Assembly: GCA_903813345.2 (NCBI GenBank)
Contig: CAIIXF020000005.1
Location: 23,441,375 to 23,501,374, forward strand
Reading direction: 5' to 3'
Origin: Owenia fusiformis
Lineage: Eukaryota; Annelida; Polychaeta; Sabellida; Oweniidae
Length of the DNA: 60,000 nucleotides
Shown here: positions 21,449 to 32,600 of the stretch, in pieces
Position numbering within the stretch: the stretch's first letter is position 1
How the letters are laid out: the number at the start of each line of letters is the position of its first letter
Notes under the pieces: model-generated
Told to the model about the DNA's origin: nothing
What the model saw: only the letters and a program-made list of their open reading frames with translations
Databases searched by the model: none
Program-made: the position numbers and the translations under genes

Positions 21449-21700
21449 AGCTTCTTCTTATTAATTTACCTGTAGGATACCTAGAATAGTCGTATGAACT
21501 TCCATCTTTTGATACGACCAGAACATATGGTTATGTGTATGGTTATATGCCATGTTAATCTTTCCGAAAATAACATGGCATATAACCATACACATAACCA
21601 TATGTTCTGATCGTATCAAAAGATGGAAGTTCATACGACTATTCTAGGTATCCTACAGGTAAATTAATAAGAAGTATTTTCGGAAAGATTAACATGGCTG
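21449..21700. repeat. Near-perfect inverted repeat, arms of about 107 bp
   Basis: The left arm (from CTTCTTATTAATTTACC to CATATGCC-type sequence near 21555) is matched almost base for base by the right arm ending GGTAAATTAATAAGAAG near 21676. The loop is about 20 bp and contains GTTAATCTTTCCGAAAAT. The reverse complement of that loop, ATTTTCGGAAAGATTAAC, occurs again directly after the right arm (about 21677-21694), so the structure has a nested inverted duplication. Confidence 0.85.
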
Positions 21701-21896
21701 AAACTCTCTAAATTGCAAAAGGCCACACATTTACTGCACAGTGCACATTAAATAACTATCTGAAATATACAAAAGTACAACAAACAAGTACAAATGTTTC
21801 TTTTTTTATTTTATATACTGTTGCAATATAGTCATTTGATTGCTTATTTTTTAAATTCAAAGTAGTTCCAATCATTTAAAATTTTACTGTACTTCA

Positions 21897-22493
21897 CCCT
21901 TGGTATACGCAGCTAACGAAAATTGACCGGTACGGGTCAAAAGCTGGACCGGTACGGGTTAACGGTTTTATTTGAATTTAAAACAGCCATAACTTGCTCA
22001 ATATTGACTTACTCGAATTTCATCCTGCTTGCAGCGAGAAGACGGACCGGTTCGGGGCAATCTGCTTGCAGCGAGAAGACAGACCGGTTCGGGGCAATAG
22101 CAGATGAAATTCTTTGTCACAAAGTTTGGCATTTTTTATAAAATCAAACGCGCGTCATTGAAACTCACAAGATGTAAATAGCATGTCATTTACATCATAC
22201 CTTGATGGGGAAAAATAGATCTTATATGTTAGAAGAACTAAATAAAAGTTATAGTGAAAATGAGACAGTCGTTCTCGAGAGAAAAGAGCATAAATGCGCA
22301 TTTAGAGAGTTTTGGTCCGTTTAAAAATCTGTAAAAAATTGGGGTGCTTAAAAGCATATATTTCAAATTAGACACGAGGAAGTCAATATTGAGCAAGTTA
22401 TGGCTATTTTAAATTCAAATAAAACCGTTAACCCGTACCGGTCCAGCTTTTGACCCGTACCGGTCAATTTTCGTTAGCTGCGTATACCAAGGG
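21897..22493. mobile_element. MULE-like non-autonomous element, 118 bp TIRs
   Basis: Terminal inverted repeats of about 118 bp start CCCTTGGTATACGCAGCTAA and end with the mirror, then GTATACCAAGGG. Each contains two copies of the GACCGGTACGGGT type. The flanks read TGTACTTCA on the left and TGTACTTGA on the right, a 9 bp target-site duplication with one mismatch. Long TIRs plus a 9 bp duplication are typical of Mutator-like elements. The interior has a direct duplication of GCTTGCAGCGAGAAGAC plus GACCGGTTCGGGGCAAT (about 22029-22098). No transposase. Confidence 0.78.
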
Positions 22494-22558
22494 TGTACTT
22501 GAATCTTCCTATGTCTAAACAGTATTTCCCGGGAATTTTCGTTTTTAGTCCAGTGTAA

Positions 22559-22567
22559 TTTCCCGCC
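22559..22567 (+). promoter_or_regulatory. E2F-like site upstream of ORC5
   Basis: TTTCCCGCC matches the E2F consensus TTTSSCGC and lies about 1.05 kb upstream of the ORC5 ATG. An acceptor-like TTTTTTAG eight bases before that ATG (23614) suggests an upstream non-coding exon, which would put the promoter near this site. E2F and DREAM control of origin-licensing genes is established in animals; here it is inference. Confidence 0.4.
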
Positions 22568-23622
22568 GATGCGTAATCCAGCAGACTAGAATTGCAAAAA
22601 TTGAAAAAGTGAAGATCGGTGGAGATTTTATATATTTATACTCAATTTGGGAGTCAGTAACAGATGGTAATTTGTTTTTCTATTTGAAATGTTGCTTACA
22701 TATATGCTTTTCACATTTAAAATCGATTTTACGTTGTTTGTTTCAGACAAAACCCAGATTAGAATTTTGCATGTTTGAATCATTTTGAATATTTTCATAA
22801 ACCGATAAAGTTCTAGCCTAGCCTAGTAGCCTAAGCTTAGTCCTAGATCTAGCCTTGGCTAATGTCCATTTCAATGTTTAATTGCGTCAGTAGAATCTAA
22901 AAAATAAGTGGCCGCATATTTTATAAGCCAATGCAGAAGCAAATCAAGATGAACAGACCTTACTCGAGTCTCTAGCCAATTCTTAGCTAGAAGTAATTCC
23001 ATCTGGAACACCGTGAACTATTGTAAAATTTCTAGTCGGGGTTCAATAAATTTAAGTAATATTCTAAAAACCATCATGTTAATATTTCATGAATTGAAAT
23101 GGAACTGGCTAGGCTTCTTGATGAGATATTGCACGATTTCGTCAGGATTTTCTTTAAAATTAAAATGGCTCCAAGAAAAATGGCGATATTCGAAAACTGG
23201 ACGAAATGTTGTTAACGTCTGACATTAATAACTGGCTGTAAATTTTAAGTTAGCGATCCAGAAGATGTGAACCAATACATTGATCACTTCATGTGTGTTT
23301 TGGAATTTTAGGTGAAGGCCACGATAGGTAAAACAGGCCTGTCTTACTCACTTCGAGAGCCATGTTAGATTTTGAACAAAATCAACATAGCTTTCGCAGG
23401 AAGTAAGGCCTGTCAACTTGAGAACACAGTCCTTGGGAATACTTAAAATGAGTGACTTACAAATGTTGAACACCTTCCTTCAAATTGTGAACACCTTGGT
23501 TCAAATCTGAACACCTGGTCCAAATTTTGAACACCTTGTGTTTCAAATTTCGGAGACCCTATCTATTGCAAAACTTATGCCTGGCATAACCGTCACCATT
23601 TGAATATTTTTTAGATCAGAAG
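22568..23622. other. ORC5 upstream region with a GAACACCTT minisatellite
   Basis: The region is non-coding as far as I can see. At 23466-23545 four to five copies of TGAACACCTTG alternate with TTCAAATT-type spacers at about 22 bp spacing. The sequence CTATCTATTGCAAAACTT..GCCTGGCA.AACCGTCA (about 23570-23600) is repeated at 58107-58141. A non-coding first exon of ORC5 probably lies here. Confidence 0.5.
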
Positions 23623-26600
23623 ATGAGTGAACTGGTTTGTAGAAAGTTACAGCAAGAGACTCTGCTGGCTTTATTTGGTGAGGTATGTAGTGGTGTTGAA
23701 GCATTTGTTCAGGTTATTCTATACTATTTCATAAGTTTAAACAATATTTGGGAAAATGTAATTTTAACATTTAATCGCTACATTTAGATTTTGGACTGTA
23801 ATCCTACATATTTTACCATATTTTGTAAATCTTTTAAATGTAAAGAATTTTTTTTCATTTATTCTACAGAACATACAGATAACATACAATAATATTCCCT
23901 ACATTTTTCAACAATGTCAGCAATACAACAAATTGGAAATAATAAAAATATGACATGTGATTTAAAAAGCCATTACTTTTCTAGTGGGTTTATTGAATTA
24001 GCATTTGTTATTTCTAGAGAGAGGCAGTAACCATACCAAGCATCTTTATTTATGGACACACTGGGACAGGGAAATCTTACACTGTGAAAAATATCTTAGA
24101 AAATCTACAAGTAACATACTAAGAGTATTAAAAATAGAATTAAGCATGTTATCTTCTTATCGATCAGAAAAACTCATTTGCGAATAAAAAATTTAGAAAA
24201 TCGATTCTGATAATAAGCAATCAGAAATGCCGAATATTTGAATATTTGACACATCATCTATTATTAGAATGTAATCCATTTGTGATTATGTCATGCTAAA
24301 TGTACATGTGTGATATCCCTGATTCCATTTTTACCATTTCAGGCTCCTCATGTGATTATTGATTGCGTTGAGTGTTTCACAACGAAGCTCTTGTTTGAAA
24401 GGATTCTTGGGGGTCTCTCTCGTAAGGTCCCATCACCAGAGAATGACTACACGTGTCAGATAAGGTGTGAAAATATGAACGATTTCGCCAGGTTGTTAAA
24501 GCAGGTCATAACTGACATAGGATGTGAATCTGAAACTGTCTACATTGTAAGTATATTTTGGAAGAAGAAAATTGGTAAAATGGTACTTTTTGCAAGATTT
24601 TTCACAAACAAAATATTGTCTGCGCAATAAAAGAAAAGAAATTTCATTTTTTGTGGTTTTATAACATGGGGTCCATTGGGAATCTCCCTGAACTAGAAAT
24701 CACATAATCAAAGAAAATCAAATTTTCAAAGTTGATGAACACTTTTTAAAACCACATTTCTACATGAAAGGATAGGTATCGATATGGAGAACTGAATTCA
24801 ACAATGTTTATCTCTTAAACCAATCATTGAAAACATTCTGTAAAAAAACATTATGATATGTTGACTGATTGACAACAATTTAATGCGAAAATTATTTAGA
24901 AATATTTTACATAACTGTTTTTGTTAACATTTTTTTGTTTTTTAGTGCAATTGTTTTTGCTCCTTTCTACCAATTCTTGAGAATGAAATAAAATGTCTTT
25001 CCGAACCTTGTTGGAACAAAATAGCACATACAACATGTTTTTAGACCTCTCAATATTATAGTTATACAAAGGAATTTTTGGTTGATTTAAAAAAAAGAAT
25101 TCAAAAAATTAAAACAAAATCCCCCCAAAATGGATAAAAATCAAGAAAAACCTTTTATTTCATTAACAAGATACTTTTTTAAAATCAACCAAACTGTCCT
25201 TTGTACAATTACAATATTGAGAGACCTAAACATGTTGTGTTTATGTCGTTTTGTTCCCATGAGGTTCGGAAAGATGTTTCATTTCACTCTGGAAACATGA
25301 TACCAAGAACATAACAAGTGTTTGATGTGTTTTTTAAAACAATATAGATAAAAATATGTATATCTATTTCAAATGATATTGTTACCATTCAAAAGATGGC
25401 CATTAAATTGACAATTTGTAAGATTTTCAGAAATTTTTGATGACTGGTTTAAGAGAAATGTGTGTTCAAAAGGTTCGCCATATCGATACCCATTCTTTCA
25501 CATGTAGATTTCAAATATGATATTACTTTGGCTGAATTTTTAATGATGTAAATCAATATTATTTCTACTTGCATCTAGTCAATTGAAAGATCTTCACAAC
25601 AAAGAAAAAGAGTCAATAAAGCTAGTTGGTCAATTATTGAGTTTGTCAGAATATGTTCCGGGATATATTTTACCATATTTCTTGGGTTACAATCTTGTGA
25701 CCTTCATGCAAGATGGCTATCTCCATCAACGATGTCAGTGGGTGAATTGATATTATTCTTTTCAATATAATCACTTAACCTAATACATTTTTTAAAAAGT
25801 TGTATTTTTATTTCCTTAATTACACATAAAGCTACATATTGAGATGAACAGATCTAGCCAACCATTACATGTAGTTCTGCTCTAAATATGTATAAAACAA
25901 TAACTGTAAAAATTACACTTTGAAGTTAATATGGCCTGTATACCACAATATTCATACATTTTTATTTTACTTGAAGATTTTGGATAAGGCTGAGCGACTA
26001 CGTGAAATGGATGCCAACATCCTTCCAGCATTTCTACGACTGCAGGAACTGGTAAGCTATTTACATCTTTTTAAACATTTCATTTTTATGTGAATACCTG
26101 TGCAGTCTTTCACAAGTAATATCCCTTAAAAATTAGGATCAATGGGTCTTTTATATTTTATGTGATTGATTTATACATGACATCATATACTTCTTAAGGA
26201 TATACATATTCTTCATCCTCTTGGAAAAAAATAAATAATATGAAACATAGACTTTAATTACTCTGGCCACATGCTTCCAATTGTTTCCCAATATTAAACT
26301 AGTACTACATCTATTATTTTCAGACTGGGTGTAATATATGTGTGCTCCTACTGAGTGAAATTGTCTGGGAGAAGTTCAGATTTGGAACTGGATACCTAGA
26401 ACCCTATATCTTGCATTTTCCAGATTATACAAAAGGTATGCTTTAAAGTTTTTAATACTTCATAGTTATTCTCAGCCACTTTCGAAAAACTGAGGTGAAG
26501 AACTTCCTTCATTATAAGCCTTGGGTCCATTTTTGGAACTGTCGTAATTTACAATTTAGTTGCAAGTCATTGTTTGTCAAAAGTAGATAATTGGTTTCTC

Positions 26601-29600
26601 GGAATTGTAAGTTACAAATGTTTCAAAAAACGAACCTGATTTGTCAAAATTGGGTCATGTTACATGAAAAATCATGTGATATTCACTAGAATATAGACCA
26701 ATAAAATCAATTTCAGTTTACTAAGGTCAAGATTATGATCACAGCAGATATAAACAGATGTTTAAACCATGGTAAATGTATCAATGTTTGCCAAATAAAT
26801 ATCAATTGATATTTGTATTCATCTTACCTTGTTGCAAAAGATCAATTGTTATTTATTCCTTGCCAATTCCATTTCATTCCACTCTGCAAAACATGACATA
26901 CATGTGTTACCTTACATTGATTATTGTGTTTCAGACCAGATTCTAAAGATCCTACAGCTGGATGTCCCTAGCAACTACAGTGAAGATTTCTATGGCAACT
27001 ACCTCAGTTTATCTCTTAGTGTCTTTTACACAGCATGCAGGGACCTCACTGAACTAAGACATCTAGTAAGTTTGGCTACAGGGTAGTCCAGATGATTTGA
27101 ATAGATGTAAACTGATTTATATTTGTTAACCACCCTGTAGACTAGTAAATATATTAGGTAGGCCATAGATTTCTGTCACAATAGAAGATTTGCCCTATAG
27201 CTTTGGATCTTGTTGGAGTCTCATTTAATGACAACTTTGAGTTCTTTATATTATTTTGTATACGTAGAACTTTGATTTGTACAATAATTTTACACTACTC
27301 AAATTACCAAGTTTTCTATAGAAGGCCAAAGCGTAAAAGCCCCATTGACAGACTGGAATTTTATCGTACCTAGCAAGAGGTACGATATTGTAGTCAGCTT
27401 GGCGGGCGGGCGGCGTCTCACTTTTCAGCTTGTCTACAGGTTTCCAGCCAAACCATTTGAGGAAATTTTCAGGGATGTTTCTACATATCAAAGTCAAGAA
27501 CTGATTAGTTTTTGGGCATTCTGGGTAAATTTTAAGGTGGCCATTTTGGATTTTCCGTCCTAAAATCTTCACTTTCAAGACTTGTCTACAGGTTTTCAGC
27601 CAAACCATTTGAGGGATTCATCTGAAATTTTCAGGGATGTTTCTACATATCAACGTCAAGAACTAATTAGTTTTTGGGCATTCTGGGTAAATTTTAAGGG
27701 GGCCATTTTGGATTTTCCATCCTAAAATCTTTACTTTCAAGACTTGTCTACAGGTTTCCGGCCAAACCTTTTGAGGGATTCATCTGAAATTTTGAGGGAT
27801 GTTTCTACATATCAACGTCAAGAACTGATTAGTTTTTGGGCATTCTGGTTAAATTTTAAGGTGGCCATTTTGGATTTTCTGTCCTAAAATCTTCACTTTC
27901 AAGACTTGTCTGCAGATTTTCAGCCAAACCATTTGAGGGATTCATCTGAAATTTTCAGGGATGTTTCTACATATCAACGTCAAGAACTGATTGGTCTTTG
28001 GGCATTCTGGTTAAATTTTAAGGTGGCCATTTTGGATTTTCTGTCGTAAAATCTTCACTTTCAAGACTTGTCTACAGATTTTCAGCCAAACCATTCGAGG
28101 GATTCATCTGAAATTTTCAGGGATGTTTCTACATATCAACGTCAAAAACTGATTGGTCTTTGGGCATTCTGGGTAAATTTTAAGGTGGTCATTTTGGATT
28201 TTCCGTCCTAAAATCTTCACTTTCAAGACTTGTCTACAGGTTTCCAGCCAAACCATTTGAGGGATTCATCTGAAATTTTCAGGGATGTTTCTACATATCA
28301 ATGTCAAGAACTGATTAGTTTTTGGGCATTCTGGGTAAATGTTAAGGCTGCCATTTTAGATTTTCCGTCCTAAAATCTTGTGTATCGAGGCTTGTCTACA
28401 GGTTTCCAGCCAAACCGTTCAAATTTTTACATATGTTAAACAGTGATAAGTTCTAGAGCTGATTAACTTTTCTGCGGCCATCTTGCTTTCTTGGTCAACA
28501 AGACCACAATGCTGTGTTTTAGGTACGATATTGTTCACGTCTGTGCCTTGTTGTAGTATGTTAAGTGTACAGGGTATATCATTTGCATGTGTAAATTATA
28601 ACATGTTCATTTGAAATTTCTTGTTTTCAGGCAAAATTGAATTTTAAGAAATACATTGAGCCAATAGAGAGTGGGGAGGCAACAGTTGAAGACACACGTA
28701 AACTTTGGCGGAACATCGAGCCACATCTAAAGAGGGCACTTCAAACAGTTTATTTACGAGAAATATCAAGGTAATCGTTTTTCAAAGATCTGTAACGGAT
28801 AAAGGCTATGCATTTTCAATAAATAAACTGCCCTTTTTTATGTCACCACCAAGTGGTGACTTATTGTTATGGTCTCGAACTTTTTTGTGGATGGTGTTCA
28901 GTGGTTTGAATTCAGTGTTCGGTGGTTGGCATTCAGTGTTTGTAACAAATGGTAGGTGGTGACATTTTGCATGTTAATGCTTTGCTAGATTTTGGAGTGC
29001 TAGCTCCAGACACAAAAAATAATTCTATCATGTATTTTCCCTTTAGTTCCCAGTGGGAGCGAATGCAGGAGAAACATGCTGACAATGGTGATAAATCTTC
29101 CTTGACATCATCAGGCAATATATCAGGTAAGCCTATATATTTTAACATGTCCAACTAAGGGACAAAATCAATATTTAGCAGTTATGTCCCTATCATTGAA
29201 TATATGCCTGAGGTCTATCATCAATACTTGATCCCAGAATGCCACGCCACAGGAAATAACCTCTCATGAGGGACCGATCATTACTACCCTATGAGCAGTC
29301 TAGTTATAAACTACCCTCTGCATAGTATGGCCTATATTACAGTTTAGCAGCTCCACCACAGCCAGTGCTCATGACAGCCCAGGTCATAAATCATTTCAAA
29401 CCTACCGCGCTGACCTTTTCTAAACCAATCAGTGATCTGGGAGGAACATGTGCCACATGCATGTTCATTAACTATGCAATGATGTCAATGGAAATGATCA
29501 TTTATAGAAATTTGTCAGTATTTCGACGTCAAACTCTGATTGGCCCAGTGATTTCAGAGATTTATTGTAAACTGAAAGAGTGAAGACAACGCTCGCTTTA

Positions 29601-32600
29601 AAGAAGGGAAGTGGAACGGATGCTAAGGGTAGATCATTACACATCCCTCAATCTACAGTAAACTCAATCAAGATTGAACAAAATATTTAATCATGTCTTA
29701 ACTTTAAAGAACTGCAAGTTGCCGGTGTTTCAAAATTTTAAATCATTTTATTTCAGCCATGGTGTCTCGCAGTAATATGGAGTTGCCATTTTATTCCAAA
29801 TACCTCCTAATAGCAGCCTATATAGCATCATACAATCCTGCCAAGTCAGACAGAAGATTCTTCTCAAAGGTAAAGCCCTTGACTCAAATTTGGTTACAAA
29901 TAGATTTATTCAATTTATTGACTATATTGTTTGGTCTCAGCGTGTAGTATCTAACAAATATATAGAACACTTTTGTAACAATTTACAAGGTGAAGGTGAA
30001 ATTTTTATAGGTAAATGCTTTATTTGTATTTGATTTGAATAATGATTCTCACAGGATGATTATTACGTTATTGTAACAAATACAACTAGAAAAACAAGCC
30101 CGTTTTAACTTTTAGTGTTCTTTGAACCCAATCCGTCAACCAGTATTTGAGTTATCACCCGGATGGACAAACAGACGGATGGACAGCTTCTCTGTATCAC
30201 CTCCGAATGTCGTTCAGTGGGATGATGATTAATAATGATATTGAATAGAGGATACAAGACCAAATTACAGTGTCTATATTAACTCTTACTATATCTTTAT
30301 ATTTAGAATTGTGGAAGATTGTCATCAAGAATGAAGAAGAATGCAAAGAAAACAGAGAGGGTATGTTGAAAAAGTAATCTACATGTAGTCATGTACATAC
30401 TGTAGTAATTATAAAAGTACATTTCTTGCTCATATTAGAATACATTTTTGACTGATTAAATGTAAATGATAATGAGCTAGGAAGAAATCCTTGCTTCTGG
30501 TAATTTTGTACCTTCATGCTTTTGATAAAGATGTTACATTTCAGCAGTATGATATGTGAATTGAAAATTATTGTTTTTTGACTAACTAACATGATAATAG
30601 GTTAAATATAGGATGGATTCGTGTATCACATACAGACAGAAAATGTACTAATTTTGCACCCTTTTTACCGTTTGCATTTCTAAAACAATTTTCAACATTT
30701 TCCACCAATGATACTCAATTCATGCCACAAAGTTTTGCAAATTTTTACTGTGCAGGCTTATTTTTCTTGATTTTAGGACACACAACATGGTCGAAAAAAT
30801 CAATAAATAGTTCATTGTAAGAATTTTGATTTTAGACAAGCAGTCAGCTACTTGGCCCCAAGCCATTCCCGCTAGACAGACTAATGGCAATATTCTACTC
30901 AATCATGGAGGGGCGAATAACACCTTCTGCTCATATATTTTCACAGGTAAATAAAGAGCTTGAATAACTTTATATCAATTGATAATCATCGATTTCTGTC
31001 AATTTCTCATCCATTCACATCTGGATTTTTGAAAATCATCAATTTCAAATTCAGAATGGTTCAGGTTGAATTGAAGAAGAAAGGAGCATGTGGGTTATCG
31101 CGAACAATTTCAAAAGGTTATATCTTGGATTATGACTATTTTCTGACAATGAAGACAAGTTTATCTTTTAGATCAATTCATTATCTCAAAGAAAATTATG
31201 CACAGTAATAATAAATTCAAACAAACTCAGAGATCAACACACTTTTTCAAACATGTTGACCTAATTTTCACCAAAAATGCAATCATTTTTTACAATGTTT
31301 AATGCATTACTATTCTTTATTTTGATGTATCAAATAGTTCTTGAAAGAAAAACTTAATTGCATTAAGATAAATGTTCCCCATGTTATTTCTCCATTGAAA
31401 AATCTCATGCTATCCATTGGTTTCAGTTCATTTTGGTCATCCAAATTGAATATCTTTTAAGTCCCTGGAGCAATCAAATTTTCTTTTTAGGAAATCAAAC
31501 ATGTCTCAAAGCACATTCTAATTATGCATTCAACAATATAATAATAGGTTGCATTTTTGGTGAAAATTAGGTCAACATTTTTGAAAAAGTATGTTGATTG
31601 GTCCATTGCCCCTTTAATATCACTTAGGTCTGATTAACTAAATTATCATTATATATACTTTTCTTGAAGATAATGAATGGATCTAAAAGATACACCCATG
31701 TTCATGATCAGAAAATATTCATAATTCAAGTTAGAATTGTTTGAAATTGTTTGCAATAACCTATGTGCTCCTTTGTAGATTCTGTATTAAAATATATTTC
31801 ATTTCAATTTCTGAATTTGAATTTCAGATCTCATCGCTTGTGACACTCCAGCTGTTAGGACATATACAAGGAGGTGACCTCTTAGACAGCCCTAAATACA
31901 AGTGCCTTGTGTCATTTGATGGTATCAAGTCTATAGCTAGGTATGTACATGTATGGTATTTTGCAGTAAGCGATATATAATGCATAGATCTCTCTAGCGC
32001 TAAATCAAATCAACTCTACCTGGATCAAGAGTATAAAAGTTAGCTTGCATCTAGTCAAAAAGGCATTGGAATCTTTAGGTATTTTTTTCAATTTATCATT
32101 TAATTCTATTTTTGCACAATTTATGGATTTGTGATTTAGTTTTAGTGCAACTATTTAGAATTTACTTAATTTGGTTTAACATTTTAAGAGGCACACTGAA
32201 TTACTGGAGGTATGGTTTGGTGCCATGATGTCTCAATGTTACTGGACAATATTGATTAGAATTTGCATGCAGGCATTTTATCTTTTTATCGTACCTAACA
32301 AGAGGTACGATATTGTAGTCAGTTTGACGGGCGGGCGGCGTCTCACTTTTCAGCTTGTCTACAGGTTTCCAGCCAAACCATTTGAGGGATTCATCTGAAA
32401 TTTTCAGGGATGTTTCTAAATATCAACGTCAAGAACTGATTAGTTTTTAGGCATTCTGGGTAAATTTTAAGGTGGCAATTTTGGATTTTCCGTCCTAAAA
32501 TCTTCACTTTCAAGACTTGTCTACAGGTTTTCAGCCAAACCATTTGAGGGATTCATCTGAAATTTTCAGGGATGTTTCTACATATCAACGTCAAGAACTG

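Noticed and set aside
27246-27608. Open frame with repeated WF..KPVDKL-like words in ORC5 intron 6
   Set aside because: It spans the boundary of the 162 bp repeat element, has no start context or domain, and follows the repeat period.
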